Shown: positions 22,760-34,335 of the stretch, piece after piece
Layout of the letters: each line of letters starts with the position of its first letter
Numbering within the stretch: position 1 is the first letter of the stretch
Source: Diphasiastrum complanatum
Taxonomy: Eukaryota > Streptophyta > Lycopodiopsida > Lycopodiales > Lycopodiaceae
Direction of reading: 5' to 3'
DNA: 64,000 nt
Assembly: GCA_029204225.1 (NCBI GenBank)
Contig: CM055102.1
Coordinates: 28,324,969-28,388,968, forward strand
Program-made: the position numbers and the translations under genes
The notes under the pieces: model-generated
The model's input: the letters and a program-made list of their open reading frames with translations, nothing else
Told to the model about the DNA's origin: nothing
Database searches by the model: none

Positions 22760-25379
22760 TAGTAGTTGAAATAGCTCTTTTTGTTGCATGAAAGGCAAGG
22801 TATGTTTGCCTTTGATGCCGACGGCCCCTACGTATCTCTTTGATTTGAACAAGTCTTCTAATGATCTGGGAGCTCATTTTACAAAACACGTTCGGAGTTA
22901 TAATAACTCCTTGGCCTTTGCATCTCTTGGGGTAAGACTAGATAGATCCATTGCCAACTCTGTTGGAGGCGCATATTCATTTAGAGTGTTTGATTGATTG
23001 CATCATCACATTGGTGGTCTGTTGCCCTTAGATAGTCCTTCGTTTTTGTGGATCTACATTATGGATGGTGATGATTTTCAATTAGATCAGAGATTATCTT
23101 TGAAGCTGAACTTAGGCGTGATGTTCTCTCACTTTACGGAGCATGATGATGGATTTGAATCCATTTGCACAACATTTTAAGAATGTTGCTTGAATCATGC
23201 GGGAGAATGTCACAAAAGATATTCGACTTCGCATTAGTGTCTTGTTGTTCACAAAGTAGAACGAACAGGCAATTCAATGCTCCTACAAACAATGAGATTG
23301 TCGTGCTTATGCCTATGGATGAGACCACAAGTGATGGAACACAAGACATCATATTACACTCCATTCAAGATGGTTTTCAACGTATCTCAGAACACCATTC
23401 GTCATATGATGCATTGCATATTGTCCTCCTCTTTCCATATGGTACTTATGGGTGGTATCAGGGGATTCCACATGTGCATATGAGAAATGTTGAACATGTT
23501 GATGATGATGATATTCGTGATGGTGGACATTCAGATGCTCTTGAAGAACATTTCGAGGGTGGACACAAAGTTGTCACCATTAGAGAGTTTTACAACTACC
23601 ATTTACAGGTACGAGCTGAGCATGTTTCAGCGATACATTTGGGTGGAAGGTTGCTACAAGAGTATGTGTGCGATGTCGTAGAAAAATGGTGCAGAATAAC
23701 ATGAACTACATTTAGAACAATCGAGATAGATTTTGTAGAGAAATTCATAGTGGTATCATTGATGCCCTCAGAGCTCATCTCAGCAACATTGGACAATGAA
23801 TAGTCCTTCCATTGTCTTATATTGGTTCAGCACGAATAGTCCTTCCATTGGACAATGAATAGTCCTTCCATTGTCTTATATCGGTTCACCACGTCATATG
23901 CATCAGCAATACCAGGCCATCGTTAGAGAGTTGGGTTCTCCCAATTTGTTTATCACCATGACGACGAACCCAAATTGGTTAGAAGTGAAGAGAGAGTTGA
24001 AATTTAAATAGAAATCTCCAGATAGGCCCGATTTGGTGTCGAGGGTTTTTAACATGAAACTTTTAACACTTGATTGATTTGTTGAAGAAGGATGAAATAT
24101 TTGGACGCATTATAGGGAGGCTTCATGTCGTAGAGTTTTAGGGATTGCCTCATGCCCACATACTAATTATATTGGAGGAGCGGAGCAAACGCATCGCTGT
24201 TGGGATTATGATCGTATCGTATGTGCATAAATTCTTGTGAGGGGGGATGATCTAGAGTTGTATGAGATAGTGAGAACCTGTATGATACATGGCCCATGCG
24301 GAACATCTTTTCCAAATGCATCATGCATGAAGGATGGAAAATGCTCAAAGAAATATCTGAGTTTCATTGAGAAAACGGTGGTATTGAACCACTATCTTTC
24401 GTATAGGTGTAGAGAAAACGGAGTGAAGGTGCGGTCACATGGAGTAGAGTTAGATAACAGGTGGGCAGTGTCGTATAACAGATGGTTGACACTACATTTT
24501 CAGTGTCATATCAACGTTGAGATATGTGTACATATACATAGTGTGAAGTATTTGTACAAGTACGTGTACAAGGGACCAAATATGATTACAACAGAGGTTG
24601 TGGAGGGTGGTGGTCAAACAGTTGGGCCAATGAATGAGATAGAGCAGTTTTTGAATGCTCGATATTTCTCTGCAAATGAGGCTTGCTGGCGATTGTTTGG
24701 GCTTTCTATGGGTGCTCATAAGCCAGCTGTGACTAGATTGACAGTTCATCTTCCTGGAGAAGAGTTGGTTTACTTTACTGAGGGAGCCGATTTAGAGGAG
24801 GTCGTAGGAGATCGTTTGGGTACCACTTTGACAGTTTTTTTAATTTGACCTGAATAGAAGTGGCGATTTGGAGGCCCGAGGGTTGTTGTACCAAGACTTG
24901 CCAAGGTTTTACGATTACAACAAGGGAGTATGAATGTGGACCCATAGAATCATTGCACAGTCCATTCCAACCATTGGACGTATGTATTTTGTCCATCCGT
25001 CCAAAGGAGAGCAATTTTATTTACGAGTTTTTTTGGCCCATGTTACAGGTGCAACAAGTTTTGAGGACTTGTGCACAATTGAGGGTGAGGTTTTTTCATC
25101 TTTTAGAGATGCTTGCAAGCATATACTTCTTATAAATGATGCAATGGAGTGGAGTAACTATCTTTTGGAGGTCGTGTAATGAGGGACTCCATCGCAATTT
25201 TGACTCATGTTTGTCGTACTTCTTTTGACATGTGCCCCTTCTGACCCACTAGATCTTTGGAGGAGTATAGAGTCCCATTTAGTAGAGGATTACGCTGAGG
25301 AGTTAGGACAACCAATAACATGTGAGATCATTATTGTGTGTCAAATTATGATAGACAAGGCTCTCTTGACGTGGAGACA
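22760..25379 (+). pseudogene. Helitron Rep (HUH) and first helicase part, decayed
   Basis: Plus strand, several frames. HIGGLLPLDSPSFLWIYIMD lies near 23000 (the family has yHRIGSLLP...fxqLYIYD). GFQRISEHHSSYDALHIVLLFPYG, GIPHV and VVTIREFYNYHLQ lie within 23350-23610. The HUH endonuclease motif GLPHAHIL has His codons at 24151-24153 and 24157-24159. MIHGPCGTSFPNASCM, KCSKKYL, LDNRWAVSYNRW, KYLYKYVYKGPN and EACWRLFG lie within 24280-24700. The relic reaches SDPLDLWRSIESHLVEDY and ends at the A insertion (25379), resuming at 42831. Stops and shifts make it nonfunctional. A Helitron terminus was not located. Confidence 0.92.
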
Positions 25380-26199
25380 TGTGAGAAATTGGCAAAAATC
25401 TAGCTTGGTATTTTTTATGATAGAAGTTTGTAAGTGAATCTCACATGTGTGGAGGATGTTCCCACCTGTGGAGAATTGTAAAGTAAATCAAAATGTTTGA
25501 TATAGGGGTCTCATAGAATTTCATAGTCAAGCATTTAGGTGTAGGATGTTGATAGGGTCAAATTTGGCATAGATGGCAAATTATCCATTTCCACTTGTAA
25601 TGCCAATATTGAGCCAAAATAGAGCCAAACTTGTGCCAATTAGAGTGTAGACAAGTGTCATGCTTTTGTTTGATGAAGCTTAAGAGGTCCAATAGGATTT
25701 AGAGGTGGAACCTTGTGAGGTCCAATAGAAAATTGAGGTGTGCTTGAATATAGTCCAACAGAATTTAGAGGTGCATGGATCAATGGTCCAATAGGATTAA
25801 GAGGTGGCAAAGTGTGATCCAATCATAGTTAAGCATAGTGGTAGCTCATGAATCTATTAGTATCATTGTACTCCTCCTTTTGGATCTAATTGATTTTGAG
25901 ATTGAGTGGATTTTGAGTGTCATTGAATTTCTAGCTTTCTCTCTCTACCCGAGAGCTCATGATGGTTTTTCTCTCTCTACCCGAGGAGAGCAGCTTGTTT
26001 TTACTTAGAATACTTTTGGAACACTTCCCACACGTGTGAGTGAGAGTTGGAAGTGATTGAATGCATGTAGTAGTGTGTTTTTGCCATAGAATCAAAGATA
26101 GATCTTGAATCTCAATCTAGTCTTGATCTTGGTGCATCTACACACCTTAGGAGATCACAAGTACATGTAGTGGACAATCCACATGTGTGAAATTCAACA
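25380..26199 (+). repeat. Left LTR of copia A (820 bp)
   Basis: TGTGAGAAATTGG ... AATTCAACA. Identical to the right LTR by eye except T at 26184 against C at 42810. Contains the palindrome CACACGTGTG near 26030. Confidence 0.96.
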
Positions 26200-26211
26200 T
26201 GGTATCAGAGC
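26200..26211 (+). other. Primer binding site of copia A
   Basis: TGGTATCAGAGC, flush against the LTR. Confidence 0.95.
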
Positions 26212-26956
26212 CTACCTAAGGTTACCATGCATTTTGATCCATTTGAATGGAAACTATTCATCAATCTTGAGCTAGAAATTGTCAAGGCCCATTTTCCTAG
26301 CTATCTTGTTCAATTTTGGATCAAAAGAGATCAAAAGGACATTGATTGGGTCTGACCAAGTACTGTACGGAATCAGGTGCTCAGACACGTGTGAGGAACA
26401 TCCAATTTTAGTTTGGGAGTTCTCTTTCATGTTTGATCGAAAAATCTTGCTAGATAGCTTGTTTTGAAGCTATTTTTGTCTAGTTTCTGATGCAATCAGC
26501 TTCATTCCATTTGGTTGAGCCAATCAAAAGTTATAAGCTTTTGAAGAGGGTTAGGTAGGGCACCTAGACCTGGGTGGACACATTTGTTTTGGTCAAAAGA
26601 TTGCTTGTTTGATCCAAAATCACAGTTGAATGCTTACCAATCTCATCTATATGTGATCTAGGCACTGTTTTGAGATCTTAGCCATTTTGTTTCATGCAAT
26701 ATCATTGTATTTGAGTGAAATTTGGTTTCTTAGTGTATTTCACACGTGCTAAGAGTGTTTGATCCTAACTTTGCCCATACTCCATCATTTGATGTGAAGT
26801 AGATCTAGTTTTGGAGAGATTGAGATAGCTAGTGAGAATCATCTCACAGTTTGTTGCAAGATCTTGCATAGGAGATGGTAGCACACCATTATTGGATCCT
26901 ATAGTGAGAGAGAAGCAACATTTGTTGTTCATCACTTTTATTTATCTCCACTTTAC

Positions 26957-28139
26957 ATGACTTCAATGAGTTCATACTTGTTGCAACCAAGTGAGAGATT
27001 GTCTACTTCCAATTATTCAATATGAAAGTTGAGGATGGAGTCCATCTTGATACTCCAAGATGTGATGGACATTGTACTTGGGATTGAGGAGGAGCCTCAA
27101 GTCCTTCAAGAAGTACAAAAATACAAGAAGAGAGCTAGGATGGCTCTCCACTACATTAAGATGAATGTCTCTAATGAGATATTGAGGGAGATTGGTGATT
27201 GTTCTACATCCAAGGAAGCTTGGGATTGTCTCAAGTCCATCTATGAGGCTAAGAACACCTCTAGGCTCCTCACTCTTAGAAATCAAATATTCCAAAGTAG
27301 TCAAAAGAGTGATGAGAGTGCATCTAATTATGTTTTGAGAGTCAAAGATATTCATAGGGAGCTTGCATGTATTGGTGACTCAATCAATCAAAGTGAGCTA
27401 GTCCAAGTCATTCTCAATGGCTTGAGAGATGAATATGACAACCTTGTCCAATCCTATGCTATTAAGGAGGAGCTACCAAGTTTGGAGGCCCTTCAAAGTG
27501 TGCTTATTTCTGAAGAATCAAGACAAGAGTACAAACTCTTGAGGATGGACAAGCTATCACTCAATCATGATGATGGCAAAGTTCTATTTGCCAAGTACAA
27601 AGAGAGGAGTAAGAAGCAACACCATCACTTCTCTAATGACAAAGCTAAAGACCAAGATGGAGAGGAGGAGGATACCTCTCATGCTTCTAATTCAAATCTC
27701 AAGAAGAAGATAATCGAGTGCTTTTATTGTGACAAGAAAGGCCATTATGCCACCAATTACTTCAAGAAGAAGAATCAACTCAATCAAGCCAACATCACCA
27801 ATGAGAAAGAAGACTATATTGCAAGTGATGGAGAAGGCTCTCTTATGGCATCAAGCTTTCTCCTCTTCCACCTTCAACAAGGATGACTCATGGTATATTG
27901 ATAGTGGAGCATCTTCACAAATGTGTGGCTCCAAGCACTTTTTTTCATCTATTATGCCTTATGATGGAGTCAAGAAGACCATATACTTTGCAAGTAAGCA
28001 TGAGTGCAATATTGAAGGAGTAGGGATTATTCCCTTGAAGCTTGCATCTTCTAAAGATCTCTTTCTCAACAATGTTCTTTTTGTCCCAAAGCTTACAAAG
28101 AACATCTTAAGTGTTGGCCAACTTCTTGATAGTGGCTTT
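26957..28139 (+). pseudogene. Copia A gag and protease
   Basis: Starts MTSMSSYLLQ, then SNYSI followed by TGA at 27023-27025 where relatives have Trp, then KLRMESILILQDVMD. The zinc knuckle CFYCDKKGHYATNYF lies near 27720 and lacks its last Cys. One base is missing near 27862 (the frame passes from MASSF to SSSTFNKDD). Protease follows: WYIDSGASSQM and LTKNILSVGQLLDSGF. The frame is cut at GGCTTT (28139) by element B and resumes exactly in phase at 40294 (DVNFNIDNCVIKK). The 26212-26956 interval is the leader. Confidence 0.92.
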
Positions 28140-28830
28140 TGTGAAAAGTACAGTACTAAGGAACATAAATGGATCTTTGAATGATCCACAAAGTGATTGT
28201 ATGCTTGTTAAACAATCTATCAGAAACTAGTCATCAAAAAACAAGATCTAGTTTAGCAGCTTGATAGGAAACAAGTAGAGACAATCAAAGCATTGATCAA
28301 ATAGTCTAATCCAGCTCCACACGTGTGGAAATAAGGCTGTAGTACGGCCTGTAGACAATGTTTACAAAGTTCCAAAGCTGGGTTTCATTGGAAAAATAGA
28401 GTAATCACCGTACAATGAGAGGAAACTCAAGTTTCTCCTTGAGGCTCCAAAAAGTTTCTATCTTCTCACTATGGAGAATGGAAATACATAGTAAAACACA
28501 CTTCCTTTGCAGAGTTAGGTGAAAATCCAGCATGTAATAAGGAAGTAGACTCCACTTTCTTGCCCTAATGTGAAAACCCTAGCCTAGATCCAAGAGTCAT
28601 GCTTGGTAGGTGCATGGTAGGTACAAATCTCATCATAAATCATGGTCTAGATCCTACAAAGTAGGAATCACTACCAAATAGACACAACCACTCCTCTTGA
28701 CTCGTGGTAACCTACTTTAGGTGTGTATGTACAAGTGGCACTTTGGCCATTCAAGTAACCAACAAACAATATTGACAAAATGTACAATATTCTACATGGC
28801 TAGATTTGCCAATGTAGGCAATTTTTCACA
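28140..28830 (-). repeat. Left (3') LTR of copia B (691 bp)
   Basis: Compared by eye with the right LTR halves it differs at about 13 positions. Carries CACACGTGTG at 28318-28327 and GTACGG at 28342-28347. The purine tract GAGGAGGAG (minus strand) adjoins at 28831-28839. Confidence 0.95.
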
Positions 28831-28839
28831 CTCCTCCTC

Positions 28840-31087
28840 AAATCTAGCCTTGGAGATCACAATGCTTTTATCAACAACTCCAATTGAAGATCTAAGCTTG
28901 ACAAATGAATCTTTAGGTAAAGGTTTAGTAAACAAATCAGCCAAGCAACTTGATGATGGCACGTGTTGGAGCTTGATCTCTTTAGCTTGCACTTTTTCCC
29001 TCACGAAATGATGAGCAATTTCGATGTGTTTGCTCCTTGCATGGAATGTAGGATTAATTGCAAGTGATTGGGCTGATTGGTTGTCACAATAGATGATAGG
29101 GATCTCCTCCTCCATGACATGAAGCTCCACTAATAGCCTTTTGAGCCACAAGACCTCCTTGCATGTTGATGTCAAGGCCTTGTATTCGGACTGTGGAAGA
29201 TAGGGAGATGGTATCTTGATTTTTGGAAAGCCATGATACTACTCCATCACATAGAAAGGTGGCAAAGGCACTTGTTGATCTTCTATCCACTTTGTCACCT
29301 GCAAAATCCGAGTCACTATAGGCTCTTATGCCAAGATTAGTTCCTCTATACAAAATACCAAAATTCTTAGTCAATGAAATGTATCTAAGAACTCTTTTGG
29401 CCATCTTCCAATGTGAAACTAGAGGACTTTGCATGAATTGGCTTAACTTTCCAACACTATCACTAAGATCAGGTCTAGTTATAGTTAAATAGATCAAGGA
29501 GCCAATAAGCCTTCTATATAATGTGATGTCCTCAAAGGATGCTTCATCACAACCAATAGATGCTTTTACATGTTGCTCCATTGGTGTCTCAATGCCTTTA
29601 CAATTCTTCATTCCAAATCTATGTAGGATGGATGTAGCATATTTAAATTGACAAATGAAGCTAAAATCACATCCTCTAATAACCTCTATTCCAAGAATGA
29701 AGCTCAATAGGCCGAGATCTACCATCTTAAACTCTTTTGCTAAAGCAATTTTTACATCTCTAATTCCATCTAGATCATTACCACTCAAGATAATGTCATC
29801 TACATACAAAACAAGAATAATGATCATACCATCATGAAAACTTATATACAATGATGGATCATAGGCACTCATTACAAAATTGATGGAAATGAGAAAAGAG
29901 TTTAGCCTAGAGTACCATGCTCTTGCTTGCTTGAGCCCATAAAGGCTCTTCTTCAAAAAACACACCTTTCCTTCATGCTTTGCCTTGATGAAGCCCTCGG
30001 GTTGCCTCATGTAGATCTCTTCCTCCAAATAACCATTGAGGAATGCATTTGTGAAGTCAAGTTGGAATAGCTCCCAATTGAAGGTTGTAGCAAGACTAAT
30101 GATCAACCTGATAGTAACAGGCTTAGCCACAGGAGCAAAAGTCTCATCATAGTCAATGCCTTTGGTTTGTAAAAAACCTTTGGCAACAAGCCTAGCTTTA
30201 TGCTTGCTTATTGATCCATCTTGATTATACTTCAATCTAAACACCCACTTGCAATCAAGAGGTTTCTTCCCTTGAGGAAGATCCACAAGATCCCAAGTAT
30301 GATTCTCAATAAGAGCATCATACTCTACTTGCATAGCATCCATCCAACTTTTAGACTTACAAGCATCTTCATAGCACGTTGGCTCATCTAACATTGAAGT
30401 AAGAAAGGTGTAAGATGTGAAAGATGATGAGCCTTCCCTTTGATCACCTTGACCATCATAAGTGAGCCTCAATGGCTCGGATCTTGCCCTTGTAGATCTT
30501 CTTGGAGTTCTTGGAGTTCTTGGAGTTCTTGCATCTTGAGGTGGATCCTCAAGTTCTTCTTCACTTGGAAGCTCCTCCTCCATCCTAGCATGATCCTTGG
30601 CATCAAGATGATTAGTAGCATTATCATCCAAATCACAAGCATGTCCTTCATCAAAAATAACATCCCTACTCACTATCACCTTGCTAGTGATGGGATTGAA
30701 GACTCTATAACCTTTGCTATTCTCACCATATCCCACAAAGATGCCTTTGATGGATGTTGCATCATCCTTCCTTCTCTTATCCAAGGATTGGTGTACATAG
30801 CAAGTGGATCCAAAAATTTTGAGATCTTTGAGATTGGGCTTCTCTCCAAATAGAGCTTCAAATGGTGTGATTCCTCCAATGGCTTGGTTTGGCAATCTAT
30901 TGCACAAATAGTTAGCACAAGTTATTGCTTCACCCCAAAATGGTTTGGATAGAGAAGCATCTAGCCTTAAGGCCTTAGCACACTCACAAAGAGATCTATT
31001 TCTTCTCTCACTCACTCCATTTTGTTGAGGGGTGTATGGACATGACAACTCCCTCTTTATGCCATTAGAAATACAAAGGTCAATCAA
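28840..31087 (-). pseudogene. Copia B integrase C-half, RT and RNase H
   Basis: A 667-codon minus-strand frame. Integrase end: SCPYTPQQNGVSERRNRSLCE and KPFWGEAITCANYL. RT: WVFRLKYNQDGSISKHKARL, ETFAPVAKPVTIRL, MRQPEGFIK, GLKQARAWYSRL (one residue shorter than GLKQAPRAWY) and ILVLYVDDIILSGND with the catalytic YVDD intact. RNase H: GSLIYLTITRPDLSDSVG and YSDSDFAGDKVDRRST. The frame shifts near 29175 and the RNase H tail (IYCDNQSAQSLAINP, LADLFTKPLPKDSF) follows in another frame to 28850. Confidence 0.93.
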
Positions 31088-31142
31088 CTTATTGGAGACA
31101 TATTCACCTCCATTATCACTCCTTAATACCTTAATCTTGGTA

Positions 31143-31948
31143 CTAAGTTGATTTTTTACCAGTCTTGAACTTTACAAAAGAATCAAACACCATTGATTTG
31201 CTAGACAAGAGGTACATCCAACAAAATCTAGAATAGTCATCAATGAATATTACATAGTACTTGGCACCACCATTAGACTCATGTGAAAAACTATGAACAT
31301 CCGAATGGATGAGTTCAAGAGGAGAGTTTGATCTTGATGTAGATCTTGAGAAGGGTAGCTTGTGAGCCTTTGAGTGGCTGCATGCTTCACATCTCTTCCC
31401 ACACTTTGACAAATGCTTGGGGAGTCCAACTGCAAGATCCTTTGTAGCAATAGATTCCATGGCTTTGTAGTTGGGGTGGCCCAACCTTTTGTGCCACAGT
31501 TCCACCTTTGATAGCTCCAACTTGCCAAGTTAACACTCTCCACTGCAATATTAGCATCAAGCTTAAACAATCTACCTTGCTTAAAGCCTTTGGCTATACA
31601 CTCATCATTTCTAAGGATGGAACAAACTCCATGCTTAAATTGTACATGTAGGCCATTATCCATTAACTGGCCAACACTAAGCAAATTCTTGGTTAACTTA
31701 GAAACATAAAGAACATTATCAATATTTATCCTTTTGGATGATCCCACATACAAGGGAATTGTTCCTATTCCACTTATCTTACATTCTTGACTACTTGCAG
31801 TATAAATTGATCTATGTAAATCATTGTAAGAAAGTAAAGTGGAGAATATGTCCTTTTGATATGTCATGTGGGAACTAGCCCCACTATCAATCCACCAAGA
31901 ATCATTGGTGTTGCTCTTGGATGATGGTGGTTTGTTGGAAACCATCAA
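31143..31948 (-). pseudogene. Copia B protease and GAG-pre-integrase
   Basis: Minus strand, two overlapping frames. Protease: WWIDSGASSHMTYQKD and SVGQLMDNGLHVQF. Then ELWHKRLGHPNYKAMES with the integrase zinc-binding CEACSHSKAHK, then HSDVHSFSHESNGGAKYYVIFIDDYSRFC. A frameshift lies near 31515 and another near 31140, just before the long RT frame. Confidence 0.9.
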
Positions 31949-32815
31949 GGATGACTCTTCATCCTCCTCCTCCTCCTGATGTGCAATGTTGCTTTGTTTG
32001 CTCTCTTGTGCCTTCTTCTTCTTGAGACATTCTGATGCAAAATGTCCTTTCTTTCAACAGAAAAAACATTTGTACTTGGACTTGTCTTTGATCTTGCCCT
32101 TTGAGCTTGAAGCCTCATCCTCCTCCTTGGTCTCCTTGAAGTGCTTCTTCTTGCCATTGGTCTTCTTCTTGCTTTTGAATGAGAAATTAGCTTTCTCATC
32201 ACCATCCTGCAGAGAAATAGCATTCATTCTTGCATTGGTATGCAACATCCTACACTCTTCAGCTACTAATACACTGTGTAGCTTTTGTATAGTAGGCAAA
32301 GTGTCTTGGATTGCAAAGCTTTGGACCAAATTTGTAAAGCCACTCCCTAGACCATTGAGGACAATCTGAACAAGCTCACTATCTTGAATCTTCTCTCCAA
32401 TGGAAGCTAACTCCCTATTAAGAGACTTGATTCTTAGCACATAATCTTGTGCATTCTCATCACTACTCTTCATGCTTTGTAGAATCTGATTCCTAAGCAT
32501 GAGAACCCTCGAAGTGTTACTAGACTCATAGATAGATTTTAAAGATTTCCAAGCCTCTTTAGCACTCTTACATGATGATACTTCTCTTAAAAGATCATTG
32601 CTTACATTCATCTTAATACAGTGAAGTGCAAGCCTAGACCCCTTCTTGTATCTCACTAATTCCTGTGCACCTAGAGGTTCATCTTCATCATCTATTAGAA
32701 ACTCATAAAGATCCTGGAGCACCATTAGTGACTCCATCCTCACTTTCCAAATAGCATAATTGGTAGAATTTAACCTCTCACTAGCTTCTAGAAGGTAGGC
32801 TCCCACTGATCCCAT
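31945..32815 (-). pseudogene. Copia B gag
   Basis: Starts MGSVGAYLLEASERLNSTN at 32815, with NYAIWKVRMES retaining Trp, and runs to KYKCFFC at 32054. There the zinc knuckle is interrupted by TGA, then continues KKGHFASEC. A CGA-to-TGA change would explain the stop (inference). Confidence 0.9.
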
Positions 32816-33434
32816 CTTACTAGCAAGATTCTACACACAAGATATAGATTTGTTTGGACCTGAAACTCACAAAGGTTTCTAACTTGCAGTGTTTCACTCA
32901 AATGTTGACTTCTAATCCAACAGATGGATTTGTAATCACAGTTCTATCACTCCCTCACAAGCTGGAATGAAGATAAGATGAGATGAAAACTACACTCAAG
33001 CAAATCTTGCCAATCTTGGCTATTCTTGGACAAAAACTGACTCTATCTCTCTCATTCACTTTAATGTACTTTCAAGACCTGGTTTCCACTTTAAGAAGGT
33101 CTGAAATCAGCCTAGATTAATTATTTTTCATGAAACAAATTCAAAACTAATCAATGGCAAGTGATCTTGGTAGCTTATCCTAGGATTTGCACCAAAAATT
33201 ACATCAAACTGACACCATATGAATTTTCTATGATCCAATGAATATGGGTTATTAAATGCTAGTTCAGAGATGCCCACACGTGTGAACAGTACGGATTTTG
33301 ATCCTGAAAAAGTTTGGGATCAAATCCCCTCACCAAAACCTGGATACCAGCTCGCCCTTCCAATACTAGCTTTTTGCACCAAAACCTGCTAAAACTGGAT
33401 TAGATTCAGACACAGATCAATGGCCTTGTACTTG
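32816..33434 (-). other. Leader of copia B
   Basis: No coding region; contains CACACGTGTG at 33275-33284 and GTACGG at 33289-33294. Confidence 0.7.
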
Positions 33435-33446
33435 GCTCTGATACCA
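33435..33446 (-). other. Primer binding site of copia B
   Basis: Minus strand TGGTATCAGAGC, flush with the right LTR that begins at 33447. Confidence 0.95.
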
Positions 33447-33639
33447 TGTGAAAAGTATAGTGTTAAGGACCATAAATGGATCTTTGAATGATCCACAAGG
33501 TGATTGTATGTTTGTTAAACAATCTATCAGAAACTAGTCATCAGAAAACAAGATCTAGTTTAGCAGCTTGATAGGAAACAAGTAGAGACAATCAAAGCAT
33601 TGATCAAATAGTCTAATCCAACTCCACACGTGTGGAAAT
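33447..33639 (-). repeat. Right (5') LTR of copia B, first part (193 bp)
   Basis: Begins TGTGAAAAG. Interrupted after GAAAT at 33639 by element C and continues at 39791. 193 + 498 equals the 691 bp of the intact left LTR. Confidence 0.96.
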
Positions 33640-34321
33640 TGTAAAAATTACAGCAAATAAGGATCCTAAGACACTTGAAATGATGAGGGAAACAATAGAT
33701 TATGATTTCATAAGATTAGGACAAGTTGAACCATCAAAATCCATCAAAAATCTATGCTTGAACCTCACTAAATGGCCCAAATCCTTGAAGAAGGCTTCAC
33801 ACGTGTGAAAGTACGGCCTCCCACAGTCTGAGTACTGTACACCAGACCTACATTCAATCCTATAATCATTAGTAATCACAAGTACTCAAACAATTATGAA
33901 CATAGAGAGCAATTGCACCATTATGAGAGAAAAAACATGAAATTGCTTGATTGATTTTGGTGAGATATCATCACCTATATATACATGATCCATCACGGTT
34001 TTGGACAGGTATGAGTAGCCCTAAACCTATCCCTAATGCTAATTTTGGTGGATCTTTCATCCCTACCAAGTTAGGGTTGGAATCTTGGAGATCCCTCAAC
34101 AATGCAAAAATTATCAAAAATAGCTCCTATTTTTTCTCCCTTGTATCTAAGCATAATTTGGACTCATTCCAAAGGTTCTAACACTTAGGTCTACTTGAGA
34201 AAATCCTTATGAATGGAATCCTATGCTATTTGGCACGTGTGACAAGCCACATCATGACCATCTAACTATCTACAAGTCATATGACCAAAACTAGTCAAGC
34301 TAGAATTGTGAATTTTTAACA
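33640..34321 (-). repeat. Left (3') LTR of copia C (682 bp)
   Basis: Differs from the right LTR at about 10 positions by eye. Contains CACACGTGTG at 33798-33807 and GTACGG at 33811-33816. Confidence 0.96.
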
Positions 34322-34335
34322 CTCCTCCTCACTAT

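Noticed and set aside
25380-26199. The two 820-bp repeats as an assembly duplication
   Set aside because: They are flanked by the primer site and purine tract of one element and by a 5-bp target duplication in a continuous Helitron frame, which an artefact would not produce; misassembly is still worth excluding with long reads.
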